Shown here in pieces: positions 1 through 13,610 of a stretch of DNA of 64,000 nucleotides. The notes under the pieces are model-generated. The model did not search any database. It had not been told where the DNA came from and worked only from the letters and a program-made list of their open reading frames with translations. Origin of the DNA: Ridgeia piscesae (Eukaryota; Annelida; Polychaeta; Sabellida; Siboglinidae); assembly GCA_025642075.2 (NCBI GenBank), contig JAODUO010000568.1:309501-373500 (forward strand), given 5' to 3'. The position numbers were made by a program, and so were the translations under genes. How positions within the stretch are numbered: the first letter of the stretch is position 1; each line of letters opens with the position of its first letter.

Positions 1-1758
1 ACCACCTGCCTAGTTGCTCAGAGCTAGCAGAAGTGGCATGACAAAGGATAATGTCTCTCTTAGTTATCTGACATGTGACACAATCTATACTGACATATCT
101 GATACTCTTATCAAAGTTATGTCATGTAAATGTTTTCATCACATTTTTGCACGGTAAGGTAGATGGGGACATATGAGGACAGTGGACCACGAGGACACAA
201 GGATTCCTCTTGAACTGCTACTTATAGATGACACCTTTAAAGAATACACAATGTAAGATAGAAAGAATTCCTCCAGACAACATTTTAAGCTAGATTATTT
301 TCTATAAATGATTAAAAATTTGTCATGCAATTTGTAACATTTTATCTGCTGAATGATGACATCTTTATGACAGGCCACATTTGTGACAGTGATACACCCA
401 GACCTGGGGTAGTACAAATGGAACAAATGTAGTGTTACCTATAAATTGTGTCACCCATTTAGGTTGTCCATCATGATGACCTAGAAGTATTGTGACGCAC
501 GACATCTATGTAAGATGAACTGCTCATAAAGAACATCTAACGCATGTCACTAAATCGGTGCCACTAAATCAACGTGAAAAGGACTACAGGTGTCATATTT
601 GCACTGGGAACAAGTTGATCACAGACGACAACTTGTGTGTTCTTGTAGTTGCTACAGTTCCACAAACACTTATTCATATTGGAACACCGATGTGTGTAAC
701 GTGACGTAACCATAATGTAATCGATAACCAAACCATTTGACATTACACTTAGATGTGGTTTGTGGTCTAGTTTCCACATGTCCTCAAGTCCACACAACAG
801 TGGCTGCAATGTTTCCCAAGCTCAAATTGGCAAACAGAACACGAGATAAGCTGAACTTTGTCAATAACTATACACCAGCTTGACTGAACAGATGAACTGC
901 AGATATGCCGATATCGTAAAATATAGTACACGACTACACATGCCAAATATGCAATCAGTCAATTGAGCAGTTGAATGCTTGTCAACGGTGTCATGGCAAA
1001 TGACTTATAGTTCGGCACACCTCAGCTGGTCATGACAATATCGAGTAAACAGCATCAAACAAGTCACCCCTCGCCCGGGGCATCCATGGACTGACGCTTA
1101 TAAGTCAGGCCTGTTGAATAGACATTATTATTTAGTGGCGATGCCATTGACATGACGGAGCGTGGTATGGGGGTGTTGTTTGCACCAGTGCACACTGATA
1201 AAGCATGCGTGTGTACGCGAGTGGCTCACATTTCTGGACAGGCAAACAGCTACGGGTGATAGTAAGGTGCTACATATTTCCTTTGGGCATAATTGCATAC
1301 GTGGAGGTTTAAACAAACGGTGAGCAGATCACGATATGTAGTTATATCGGGGAGGGGGGGGGAGGCTGTCGTATTTGCTGGTGCACAACAGATATTGTAC
1401 ACACACATACATTAGACACAAACCAAGTGTACATTCTTCCAACATTACATTGTAATCCATTGACGCTGTGAACACTTTGGATGTACCCGCATAGATCTGT
1501 ATAATCCCCTTGCTGCATTTCCTGTCATTCATGAGCTTATATCCTCTCGGAGTCCCCAGGGCTCCGTCTTGCTACTGCATTGATGTGTACAAGAACATTG
1601 CTGGGACTACAGGGTCTGTGAGTCAGTAGCTGCATTTACGTGCACTGCATGTAATGTGGCTTAATACTTTACACAGCAGAACTTTGGCTATGGTATATCA
1701 ACGTCTAAGAGATTAAAAGTTTTTCTATGAGAACATAGAGCGGATCTATGTGAATTGA

Positions 1759-2034
1759 GGAAGGCAAAACCAGTGTGTTCTGAGCAGCCTGAGGGGACAT
1801 GGATGTGAGAGCCAAACACATTCAGCGGAACCCAGATCAGTGCAAAGCCACAACATGTGGAGTCACCTACATGCTGCAGATTGCAGCCTGGGCTTATCAA
1901 CAAATCCAGAAATACCTGGGCGGCTAGATAAACGAGAGCCAACGTCACCTGCTCCAGACCCAGAAAGTGTATCGGGGGTCACCTGCATGGAGAGTGAAAG
2001 CAGTGACTCCGAAAGACAGAATGAAAAGCATTAA
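1759..2034 (+). CDS. Possible 3'-terminal coding exon, unrecognised
   Basis: An open frame of about 91 codons runs from just after a TGA to a TAA. Its C-terminal half is hydrophilic and acidic (it contains MESESSDSERQNEKH), as in disordered protein tails. A possible acceptor (ttctgagcag) lies near 1787 and AATAAA-like sequence occurs about 400 bp downstream. There is no family match and no upstream exon that I can name. A chance ORF is a serious alternative. Confidence 0.2.
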   Translation, partial: GRQNQCVLSSLRGHGCESQTHSAEPRSVQSHNMWSHLHAADCSLGLSTNPEIPGRLDKREPTSPAPDPESVSGVTCMESESSDSERQNEKH

Positions 2035-3246
2035 TCTTATCTAAATCCAGTATCGAAGTGTTATCAGTGAATGTTGTCCGGGGTGTATACATTTCCAACT
2101 ACCTGGTGGCTTAAGCAAGCCCTTAAAAGGTAACAGCATAACCAAGCCATGTGAATACATTACAAACTGTTGGCCAACTTAACAACCCCACCATGTTGAA
2201 AGAAATTGTTCTGACTGATAACACTGTAACATCTCAACTTCTGGACTAATTGCCACCAGCAACCAGGAACCCCAAAGCAAAGGCAATTTGGCAGTGCGCA
2301 ATATATAAAGTATTACACATAGCAGTGGCACAATCTTGACTCTAGGACAGCTTGTGTTGTAGAACCGAGCAGAACACAGACCTGAATATAAGTTTATCCG
2401 CTGATGAGGGTTTAAAAAAGTGTAAACTATAAATAAAATATGTCACCAACGAACCACTGGCACCTATGATAACAAAAGCAAAAGTAAAAAAAAGGTACAT
2501 GGTGTATCTCTAAACCCATTGTGAACTCTGTCATTAAGGTTATAATTAAAGCAAAAAACAAGTGACACGTTTCCATCACATTGTAACATCAGGGGCCTAT
2601 TTATGTTACCATGGAAACATGATCTGTGTGAAGTACACAATTTAATCAATAAACATATTATGGTGATGCCATTTTAATATTGATGATACAATTCACACTA
2701 AGTCTGTGGCAAGTAACTGGCATTAGCCATACTACTAGTCTACTACACAGTTCAAATATATGCACATGTACATGTGTACAGTCTTTCTACATACACCTGC
2801 TTTTAATCATCCTTGCACTGAATGACCCCATGGGTCTCTATCATAAATGTGACAGACTGCCCATCACAGATAACCAAAGAACACAGTCAATGCAACATCA
2901 TGATAAATGGGTACAATTTATAATTACATTATCTACACAGACTCAATTTATATTATCCAATTAATGTTTTTCATTCAAATAATTTTACACACAGAATGCT
3001 ACATCTGTCTTAAGTTGACCGGAAGTTTGGTAGAAGTTCCAGAGGCAGATGAGGTCCTTGCAGCCGAGAACAAATAAGCAGGAATGTGAGTGTTTGAACT
3101 AGATAACCACAGGGCACCCAGGGACCATCTCTACAAGTACAACTGACTACAAAGCCAGCAAAGTGAGATCACAGCCCTGATCTCTGCAATGTGATCCATC
3201 TAGGACAGTTACTGAGTGCACCAAGCCAAGTAGAAACTTGGAGGCA

Positions 3247-3415
3247 TCAGCAGAACCAGGCAGATTCACAATAGAGGCCACTGAGATTAGAATGTGGCAG
3301 TGTTCCAACAGAAGGCACAGATTTAGCCTTCAGGTGACTGCCAGAAATGCAGCCAGTGTTGCCTGCGAGTGTGGTTTGTGTTACAGGAGGCATGTATTCC
3401 TGGCCAGGAGGTGAC
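3247..3415 (-). CDS. Possible minus-strand terminal exon, unrecognised
   Basis: Read on the minus strand, an acceptor-like CAG sits just before an open frame ending in TGA at 3247-3249. The peptide (includes QEYMPPVTQTTLAGNTG) has ordinary composition. It could belong to a minus-strand gene starting at one of the promoters further right, but no linking exon was identified. Low confidence. Confidence 0.17.
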
Positions 3416-6400
3416 CTGTCTACCAGGGTCCGAGACCACCTTATTGCGAGATGGATATTACACATGTCACGTAGTGGTCAAGGTCTAGACACAAACACTA
3501 CATCTTCATCACAAACACGTTAAGTTCATGCACAAAATTACACTGTACATTTCCATTTCCTAAAATGCTGTAACTTTATGGTAATCAAACACGCACACAT
3601 CGAAACCAGACAAGCGTCTGCATTTTTTTTGGCCTTGTGGTTTTACTAAAGGGTATAAATAAAAATGATCAACATAGTTATTTATATTTACAAGTGGAGC
3701 TTTTAAGTGCCCATTGTATTTTCATCAAAGCCACAAACATTCACTGAGCACTGCTGGTTGTCATTAAATTTCTTACTCAATCCGGCCACTACACCTAGCT
3801 TTTATCTACTTTTTACTGCTCGAGTTGAAACAAACAAGTGCCCACAGGCATTTCCCCACCAGTGCCTATTTCTCACACTTTGTTCTCCACCTACTGAGAA
3901 AAAATAACCTTACCAAGAAATCAGCCAAACAAACTGAGTTATTTTATACAATATGTGGTGGGTGTAAAAACATTCACATTTCCAGCTCCAACAGCCAGAG
4001 GTGAAATCAATTAGCAGGTTTCTCTCTGTGACTGTGAGTTCAAGTTAAGACAAATCTCATGTTTTAACAGTGTCAACATCTATATGTTGCATGTCTCAAT
4101 TCGTATATTCATATACCAGCCAGGCTTTTACCTGCAGGGAGATAATTATGTATGGAATTCTAGAATGACTTCCAGATGTTACCTACCTCGGTATTCTAAA
4201 TCAGTGTTATCTGCATTCCTCTGGAGACATGGATATGTAGAAGACACACACTGTGATACTGATTACTTTGTATTTGCTAACAGTAAGCTTCGTTGCAGAA
4301 CAGATAAACACCATTTTGGTGCCAAAAAGAACACCTGGTTTTTACTGAATGTAAAAATAAAATTAACGTGAGTTGACCTAAAAATAACACAATTTACATG
4401 CACTTGTTTTTGGTTAGCTGTACATGAAAGTGTAGTATGTACATTTAAATAATTACTGCTTACTAGCACCTCCTTATATTTTTCTAGATCTAACTGTAAA
4501 TGGGGGGCTTACATGTGGGGCAGCGACAGGCAGGGTGAAGTAAAAGTACTGGCCACAATCACAGAGCCAGTGTCATACCTGGAGTTGATACAATCACATT
4601 CATCTGCACTTTTATTGAAACTATTATGTGCACAATTACTGGCAGATCAATCTGTGAGACAACAGTCCACCTATAAATGAACTTCCTGTTGACTTGCTAA
4701 CCTAAATTGATGCGTAAATATCTTAATTTCAACTGAATACAACGTCACCAATTCAACGCATCAGAAGAAGTCCAGGCTGCCAATGAACAGATTTACGACA
4801 GTTGAATCATGCATACTTCCTCTAATAAAGCCATCCAGCCAGCAGAATACTAACATCTCTCTATCTCTGTTTGATGCAAATACCTTCTACCATCACATAT
4901 TCCAGATGCCCTGTAAATATATATTCAGCATAAACAGATGTAACCGAAGAGCCAAGTTATTTCCACCAGTAATTCATGTGTAATATCTGGTGACTCAGGT
5001 ATAAATGGGATAATAGTGCCTTACAGAATCAGTACCCGGTTGACTCCAGAACCAGGTTATAGTTTTATTGCTTATAAAGTACCATTCTATTGGAATGCCT
5101 CCATCTGAATGTGGATGTTATGACTTGTGAAGGAGAAGGAGGCAGTGTCTAACTGTCTATAGGGGATAAACTGGTGATATTGAGCTAGGGATTCAGGCTT
5201 CTGTCTATATTCTTTAGAAATCATTAAGTCAGCTATTGAGGGTCATAAACCTTACGACTTCAGTAGCCCAATATATGCAGCTACTGAATATGGTAAACTG
5301 GGGTATCTTGGGACTATTCACAGTATAGAAGGCACGATACGATCATACAAGTGTACAGTAAGGAGGTGATGTAATTTTGTGAATAACCAAGAATTATACG
5401 TTGTAATCAATTAAGATATTAATATGCACTTTATGAATGGCCCCACACAATCTACTACCAGCATAGAGCAAGTGAATGTCAATACACAAGGCATACGTTG
5501 GACCGTCGGACCCTCAAAGGTCATCCACACTGTTACTTGTTATAAAAGATCCTCTTGATAAACTTACAAAGTAGAAACACAAAGAGGTTGATCAGTTTAA
5601 TACTTATTGTGAATACATAATCAAGTGACTGCTACACCCTTTGATCACATAGCCTGGAGTGTGGAACTGTGGTCTGTAAACGTGGGAAATCATTGCAAAC
5701 ATGTTAATGAGTAACTCACTTGATATGACCCAATCATCTGACTACTGCAGGGGCAGGGAAGTGGTTTTGGGTCAAGTTACAAGTTGCCTTACCCATGTAA
5801 GGCACCTACCCCTGGTATCCCCTACCCCTACCTTCCCAAGTGTCATTCATAAACTAGGTCATGATTAATGCAGTGATGGTCAAAGGCTAGCATCGCCTGA
5901 GGTTTTACCACTCAGCTGTCAAACGCCTGCCTCCCTTCGTGATCAGTGACTGAAACATGGTTTGACACTTAGGTGTGTGGGCAGGTGATGGATATTCACC
6001 TAAGTCTGGGTGTGCATAATGACAAGGGCAGAAAAGAGCGAACAGAAACCCAACAGGAAGATCTTGTAATGAAATGTGTCAACATTACATGTAAAGTCAA
6101 ATAACGGATTTAACAATTAATTTTGTATCTACTGTCAAACCCTCCAAAGACTAGTGGATCCAAACACTGAAACTTGGGAGATGCCTTCGATGAGAGCCAT
6201 ACCTTACACTGAATGAACAACTGTTGTACATGTCTAGCGCTGTCAAACCAGCCTCTATTCACTACTGCAGCTTTTTACGACTAGGGACACCCAATTCGGG
6301 AACAGATTAGAACACGCTGTGTATTGAAACGACACAGATGGTGTTATATCATGTTGACTGGCATGACACGCTGTGTATTGAAGACCAGCACCTGCCCACC

Positions 6401-6489
6401 CACACAGGCACTGGCGCGATGCGTCCAAGGGAAATTGGCCGGTCACATATCTAATTATAGATCCAATTCTGGTTAACTACGACTCGTTT

Positions 6490-7440
6490 TTTGGCGTTAT
6501 TTTGACTGGAATATTAAATGTGCGGCGATCACTGTCTGCCATGGCATCCATTACGCTGTGTCGCCGGCGGAGAAGAAACGAAGGCGGGTGGGAACAGATT
6601 GACGCGGCGCGGCCATCGTAGGCAATGAAATATAGCCGGTCACCGGGCGCTGGATCCCAGATGTTCGCGCGGGTAAACGACAGCGACGTGTTAGGGGGTT
6701 AATGGTCGCTAAATAACAGGTGTTCCATTGCCGCCTAACCAGTTGATGGGGGCAGTGCAGCGTAAAGGCACACACGGGCATCGAAGACTGAATCCCTGGA
6801 TGGGTTTGCGTTAACGAAATGGCCGACTCACCTGCAAGTGTATGGGCACCTTCTTTACTGGCGTCATAAAACTCATTGTTGTGCGTCGACTGGAGCGCGC
6901 TCAAATAAATCGCCGGTGTAGGGTTAAATCCGATGAGACCGCGCCGACATATAAGGTCGGTTGGCTGCGATATATATGATGCGTGAAGCGCCCACGGTTG
7001 TCGTGATGTGATGATTGATGCTGGATCGCAACTGCCGGCGAAAAACGTGACGGTCGTCGCAAGTGTGTCAGGCCGAGTGAGAGGAAGCTTCCGTCTCGAC
7101 GTCGCTGAATGAGCCGGTGCCGACGAACGGGCGGTACGAGGTGTCGATACGCACGCGCTACACTTCGACGTGCAAGCGTCGGGTCGGTGTGGTCGGTGCG
7201 CTTCGAAATGCCACGGATCTGCGCTACAGAGGCAAAACTACCGACGTCTGTTGCTGGATATACTCGCCCGAATACACACACACACGCAGCCAGCCACTCA
7301 TACGAACGAACGATCGCTGAAACCGCCAACGGTGCCCCGGAACATGTATGACGCAATCAAGCCGTCACTCAGTCGAATCGCTTCGTGGCTGCCGTCGCCA
7401 ATGTGAATGACTCACGCACCGTCCGCAGCACGCGAGAAAC
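6490..7440. promoter_or_regulatory. CpG-rich promoter-like island
   Basis: GC content and CpG density rise sharply against AT-rich flanks, with many CGCG, GCGC and CGAACG motifs. Long overlapping ORFs occur in several frames on both strands, as expected when GC-rich DNA has few stops; I do not read them as genes. A minus-strand first coding exon candidate (6832-6876) lies inside. The most likely role is the promoter or first-exon region of a minus-strand gene; a bidirectional promoter is possible. Confidence 0.55.
6832..6876 (-). CDS. Candidate first coding exon (15 codons), unrecognised gene
   Basis: On the minus strand ACAACAATGA gives a good start context (A at -3). The frame reads MSFMTPVKKVPIHLQ and stops at a consensus donor CAG|GTGAGT in phase 0. 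It lies in a CpG-rich island, as first exons often do. I do not recognise the protein, and the next exon (coordinate below 6830) was not found. The Lys/Glu-rich exon at 14540-14995 also ends in phase 0 on the same strand, so the two could be alternative first exons of one gene; that is inference only. Confidence 0.35.
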
Positions 7441-9352
7441 AAGAGCTATGCGTGTTCTCATATACGATGCGTTTCTAATTTACACTTCAAGTCTCTAAAC
7501 CGAAATATGCTGAAATTGTGCAGAAAGGGCTTCATTTTACGGGAATAATAAATTTTAAATTATGGAGTGTAATTCTTCAAGTCTTTGTGTGTGGCAGATC
7601 ATAATGAAATTATAACTTAGCTACTCCGGTAATTGGGTATGCACAGATTAACATATTTAATAATCAACCATTTCAACCCCCGAATAACACCAGCATTCTT
7701 TAGAATTACTGCTTCAAAATATGCGACTAAAACATTCAATTGGAACAAAACCGACTTATGTTACATATATAGAACAATCAACATTATTTTATTATTATTA
7801 ACGAAGGTTTACTTATAAAAAGCTTTATATGTGTCAAACAATTTGAATATTTGCAGTTAAAAAGTTCCCTGATCAATAAAATGAGTTATACTCAAGTCAA
7901 CTTGTTTAATTAATGAATTAATTCATTCAATTAAGGACAGCATTTTAATCTCCAAGCCAAACAACCCTGGAAGTTTTTATAGCTTCTTCTGTTTCTTCAA
8001 TTTTTGTTAGTTTAGACAACAAACACTATTCTAGTATAATAAGTGATGTTTCCTTGAAACATGGATGTTCCAGAATTAAGCAAAACACTTGCAGTACATA
8101 ACCCATAAATATGCGTAAAACATGTATACATCTTTGTACATTCAAAGAAACAAGTATTGTGCATCTAAATGCATTTTAAAATGACCTCTTGCATCTATAC
8201 AACTGTAAACCCATAGTCTGGCTACAGCTATTCTTGATCAACCACGACTGCTACTGACAGCATGTGTGCCTTGCAGACTGAATAGCCATTCAATCTGTGC
8301 TTCATTACAGCGTAATATAATCCACTTAAAAAGGCATAGTAAATCAGACATGTCATATGAATGGAGCATGTTTGTACATGTGACACTTAAGGAGGTACAT
8401 CTGTATTCAGACACTCCTTGGACCACCTCGAGGTGCTAAGAAAACATCCGTCAGCTTGACACTGAAACTAGTTTATTTACCAGATGACAAGATTTATGTT
8501 TCCTTGGGAAACACATATGCAAGGATCAAAATAAAAGAAATTAACTCACTGACCTGGGAAACTAATAGCCTATATATTTTACTCATCCCCATAACAATCT
8601 CTAGTACCCATTTGTAGTAAACATCGCTGAAATCTGGACTTTAATGCAAATTCACCAGTAGACCTGCAGTGCATAACAGTTTATATACAACTGATGAAAC
8701 AACATAATTAGTGTTTAATCATCAAAGTAGTGGATAATAGCTACCCGGGGACTAGTGTTAGCTAAAGGTTACCTGTCCTCAGGCATTTCTGCTCACCTTG
8801 GGGGAGAGGGCAAGCGTTAAGTTCAATCCCTGCACATATGGCAATAATACAGTTATACTTGAAGATGTTTATGTAAAATTAATAACCGTGATGGAATTTT
8901 GTTGTCACAAGTGAAATTCCAAACTTGTCCAGTGTGGTATATAGACTCAAGTGGTTTTGAGATAAACTAACTTTTGTGTCTTATTCTCAGTGTTTAAAAT
9001 CTTGTTTGAATATAATTATAAAGCCTTCAAAATCTAAGATGATGGTAACAAAAATTAAATATTTTTTTTAGCTTTGTTATATAAAATGCGTACACCCACA
9101 CAGTCATGTTGGCATCTCCACTTCAGCAGCACCATCTGGTGAGCCATTCTACTGCTTCCACATTTCTCCAATAGTTTGCAAAGCATATACAATATATGCA
9201 ACTTTGTATTGCTAGAAAAATATACCAGTGTCTGTGTGTTTTTAGATATAAGCTAACTGATAGCTCAGACGCCACTGATGCAAGAACGTGATTGAACATG
9301 AAAAGAAGCAACTGAATCTTGATGCTTGAGAGGAAATACATTTACTAGTCCC

Positions 9353-9356
<4 letters not shown>
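7441..9356. other. Non-coding AT-rich stretch
   Basis: No supported gene. Around 8740-8840 there is a tRNA-like segment (aagttcaatccc resembles a B box) that may be an old SINE head. Nothing else distinctive was seen. Confidence 0.45.
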
Positions 9357-9411
<55 letters not shown>

Positions 9412-9442
9412 TATCATCATCACACTATACATATTTGCACCC

Positions 9443-9499
<57 letters not shown>

Positions 9500-9661
9500 T
9501 ATATAAACTCTACTAATATATATTCTATATATATATATATATATTTTGATCATACTCACTATCATATATATATATATATATAAAAATATATATATATATA
9601 TATATATATTATAAACTCACTATATATATATATATATATATATAACTCATATATATATATA

Positions 9662-9748
<87 letters not shown>
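9357..9748. repeat. Interrupted (AT)n microsatellite
   Basis: Long runs of TA dinucleotide, the last about 85 bp uninterrupted, are broken by short unique segments such as the one near 9412-9445. ORFs of Ile-Tyr repeats across it are artefacts. Strong potential for strand slippage and cruciform extrusion. Confidence 0.95.
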
Positions 9749-9750
<2 letters not shown>

Positions 9751-9810
9751 ATGCATATGTGCATGCATGTTTGTGTATGTATAGTCACACTTGGAAGTCC
9801 ACACACTCAC

Positions 9811-11356
9811 ATCACAAAAATTTCACAATATGTGACAGTTTAATGACAAATGAACAACAAATAAACAACAAATCAACATAAAGTGTAATAAAGAAACAAT
9901 AACATTATGTCTTAGTTTAGCTGTTAACCAGGCCAATATTACCCATAGACTGGGTGGGTTATTGGAACAAATATGTCCACCCCACCCATCCACCTGCTTA
10001 GAGAAAACAATTCTACAATATACACAGTTCAAGCACCAGTGGCCTCAGATATTGCTACCAGTAAAAAAAAGTAAATTTTCTTTTTTTACCAGTTGACAAT
10101 GTATTTTAATAACACAGGTATTTTCCATTTGAATAGACAAGTTTTTGTGATTGTCAAAGAGTCAATCAAGTTGGATGATTTTAGGAGTCTAAAAGGGTTG
10201 CAGTTGGAGGTGTGAAGTGTGGTGTTATAAGAGTTGAATGTTTTTGGGAGCCTGAAGGTGACGCATATGTGGGACTGTACATCATCCTTATAGTGCATGT
10301 ACAGTATTGATCCAACAACTAACGGCCCAATGGAAGCCACACAATCCCTGGCAGCACTTTTTACTGTTGACAGCTGACACCAGTAGCACCACTAATGAGT
10401 CTGTTAGTCATCTCCAGTTTCACGGGAAACCTTTATAGATTCTACCTATAATAAAAAGTGTGGCTGTGTGTTGGTGTATGGTAGCATTAACGGGTCCCGT
10501 AAGAGAAAAAGAGAAGGACCATTAAGACTATTGAGGCAGAGAGGAAACAGCTGGGCTGGAATTCTTGGAGGATGACAGAGAACACAGCTAGAGACCAAAT
10601 GGTTAGATGCCACTGAGTGAGTTTAGTCACCAACTATAGCATAGAAGATAAGTACAAGTACTAACCCCAACAGGTGGCAGCACTTGACGTACACATGCCA
10701 CTGATCACATATACTCAGAACACCACAAGGGTTCATATTTCATAAGACACAGTAGTATAAGAAGGTTTAAACATGTTCTGTAGTTCCTACAAACTATACA
10801 GGGAATAATGAATAATCATGAAAAAGAAGAATACATCTAAGAACAATATCCAGACTTTGCACTAGATTCCACTTTTTATACATCAGTATTTCTTCTGCAT
10901 GTATTATTTTGTACATGTACTAATTACTATTCTTACATATTGTACCCTAAATTAAACAAATATATATTTCTCCTGCTCGCCTGCCACGTTCTTCTGCCAG
11001 AAGTGGTTCCCTTTCAAGTCAGGAAAGCGTAACCATTCCTTTACAGCAACTGTCAGTATTTTTTACCTGTTTTGTATAACAATTATATTCTGTGCATTGC
11101 ATAAAATGATTCAGTAATAATAACATTCACATAAATTATTATATTTTAGTCACAAATAAAAATTGAGAATATAGCAGTGTAATAAATTATGAGTTACATT
11201 CTGGGTTTTTTAATTACAACTATTTAACTGTATAACTTTCCAATAATAACAAGTAGAAGAAGTTGACTCAGACAACAGAAGTAGCTGGCTGCTTCATTTG
11301 AGCCTTAACAGGAAATAAAAACAACTTGCCCTGCCAGCAAGTCCCGCTGTACTCAC
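9811..11356. other. Non-coding stretch with no supported gene
   Basis: An 84-codon minus-strand ORF at 10086-10340 has no recognisable domain and no clear splice sites. I see nothing else firm here. Confidence 0.4.
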
Positions 11357-11520
11357 ACTGCTGTCAGTGTCTGTCAAAGGGAGGCGATCTAGGAAATGGG
11401 CTGAGACAGCCAGGGAAGGGATTCTCTGGTGGGGAGCTTTGTTTACACTTAGAAGTATTTCACTGTCCCTGCTGCAAATAACATCTGGATCACAGCCGAG
11501 GCTAGGTTCGTAAACTGCCG
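11357..11520 (-). CDS. Candidate internal exon, unrecognised gene
   Basis: On the minus strand an acceptor (cttatacag) opens 164 nt of open frame that ends at a consensus donor AGT|GTGAGT. The exon would start in phase 1 and end in phase 0. The peptide includes YEPSLGCDPDVICSRDSE and SLAVSAHFLDRLPLTD, a normal, not low-complexity, composition. No in-frame Met is present, so it would be internal. It is downstream, in minus-strand sense, of the Lys/Glu-rich first exon at 14540-14995, but joining them directly breaks frame, so another exon would be needed between. Confidence 0.35.
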
Positions 11521-13439
11521 CTGTATAAGTTTGCAAACAAGACAAACTATACAATTAATCAAACCATCCCAGTCTTTTCTTGGTGAAATAGCATATAAAT
11601 ATAGTTAATGAAACCTCTTTTTTCACTAGTGATTTTGTTGCTAAATTAAGTAACGTAGAAGAGCTGAATGGATGGTATAAAGTACTGTTGCTTTAAAACA
11701 ATCATGTAGGTTGGATAAAAGGAAGTGATAGTTCTCATTAAGGATGTTAAATGGATAGCCTACATAGATAACCTCCCTGTTAAATCTTGTCAGGTATTGT
11801 TACATTTAAAATTAAATATTGGTAAATATTAAAACAGTTATTAAATAATGTTAACAGTTAACAAATATTGTTTAATCTTATTTTTTTATTGTTTAATTTT
11901 TTTATTCATTGTTGTTTTGTTATTAATGATTGCTTATAGGTTTATGACATTACTGTCAGCATCTCAGTGGCTGAGAAAACATTGTCTTCTATTTAGGACC
12001 CCCCCGTGCCCACCACCACTGCCCCCCCCCAACTATACTATGGAATAAACCATTTGAGCGTCTGCCATACCTGCACCTTAATCAAAAATACAATAAAACT
12101 TTCTCATTAAAGCAGTTATTTATTCCCCTGGGCTTCAGAAGGCAACCAGTCTGCCCCTGCAGGTGTGTGTGTGGGCCTCACCCTGATAAATGAGAATCAA
12201 CCATGGGAGACTACCATGCATCCAGTAGTCACAGTATTTATGACAGCCTGGTGGACACCGACAAGATTTTTTATGTGTAAATTATTTGATTTTACTGTAC
12301 TTTGCACTGCAGAAAGGGCTAACAAATCTAGTGGTTCTTCTGACTTGTGAAGTAAATTGCCCAAGTTTCAAAATAGCAGCAGATGAAACCGAACCACTGT
12401 CCTGATTCTGGGTCACAGCTGAGTGCTCAAATCACTCATCCACCTTACCCTCAGTCCGTTCCATTTCACATTACCCACAATCCTCATCTCAAGCATGTTG
12501 GTATATAGTGTTATAACTGAATCAAATGTATTTGGAGGTCTTCATTGTAGGAACCAGGTTTGTGTGTGTCCTTCATCAAAGAATAATTCAAAGAGCCAAT
12601 AGTCACAAGCATGCTTACCTAATAAGCCTACGCCATATAGCTGATTTTTTACTACTACTTTGCTAATTTGAATATTTCGTCTATGAATTTAAACATCAAA
12701 CAATTAACTTTTCTTTTGAAGCCTGTTACATAAATTCATCATATTTATTTTACATTAATAATCAATAAATTTGCCACAGACAAGTAAACTACTGGGTAGT
12801 TTGTCTTTTCAATAACTACATAAATTATATGGTGATACAATTCGTTGTAATGTTATGCAGACAAATGGGGCTGCTGAACCCTTTGCTCATAACTTGTCCG
12901 AATGACATAACATCTAACCATGTGAATTTCACAAAATTATATATGCCTTAAGACTAGTACTATTAGAAAAATTTGAGAAGAATCAACAACAGTAACTCAA
13001 ACCATGAGTACAACAATAATCTACCCAACATGGCAACATATCAACATGTAACTTACACAGTACATAGAGGGCTCAATGCACATGTGGGGGTGTGAATATA
13101 AAATGTATGACAGTGTATACAGTGTATACCTGACTGACCCTGAAGTGACCAAAACATCTACGAATAGCTGTAGAGACAGCCTTGCTTTCACTCACTCCCT
13201 CTCACTGACCAGCAACACTGACTAGTAAGACACATTAGGCCTATCCCAGGCCAAGTAGGCTGACACTGACAGTCCAACACCACTACGAACACCAGACAAT
13301 AAAACTTTTTGTAACACTGCACTTGTTGTAAATATGTTAGTAAACAAAGGTGTGTACCCTCATGGGTATATGAATACTTTTAATATGTAATAAATCAATA
13401 TAATTATCTTAAAAATCCATTGACTTTCAAGATAAGTTG
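11521..13439. other. Non-coding stretch; possible SINE head near 12.4 kb
   Basis: On the minus strand, about 12350-12450 reads like a tRNA-derived SINE head: a G-rich start, GGTTCGGTTTC as a B box, then GAAACTTGGGCAATTT, which matches the copy at 42.3 kb (GAAACTTAGGCAATTT). No gene was seen. Confidence 0.35.
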
Positions 13440-13610
13440 AATAGTCTGTGGCTTGACTGCGGGTTAGGGTGACTTAAAATTAAGTCAGTGTTAGCAGGGA
13501 TCCTGTGACTTAACTGCATGTTAGGGTGACTTAAGTCAGTGTTAGCAGGGATTCTGTGACTTGACTGCATGTTACAGTGACTTAAATCAGTGTTAGCATG
13601 GATAGTCTCA
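13440..13610. repeat. Short minisatellite, about 51-bp unit, three copies
   Basis: Three diverged copies of a unit containing 'gacttgactgcatgttag' and 'agtcagtgttagcaggga' lie head to tail. The minus-strand ORF over it (repeated HRIPANTDLSH) simply reads the repeat and is not evidence of a gene. Confidence 0.8.

Larger units (their letters stand above)
1..6490. other. Mostly non-coding AT-rich DNA
   Basis: I see no recognisable gene here. Two weak exon candidates (1759-2034 plus, 3247-3415 minus) are listed separately. The rest is unique-looking AT-rich sequence with only short chance ORFs. Confidence 0.5.

Noticed and set aside
6901..7356. 151-codon minus-strand ORF and overlapping plus-strand ORFs
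   Set aside because: They lie in a GC/CpG-rich island where stops are rare, overlap in several frames, have no domain, and their Arg/His-rich composition mirrors base composition.
13440..13610. Telomere-like 'gttagggt' strings
   Set aside because: They are isolated occurrences within a 51-bp repeat, not TTAGGG tandem arrays.
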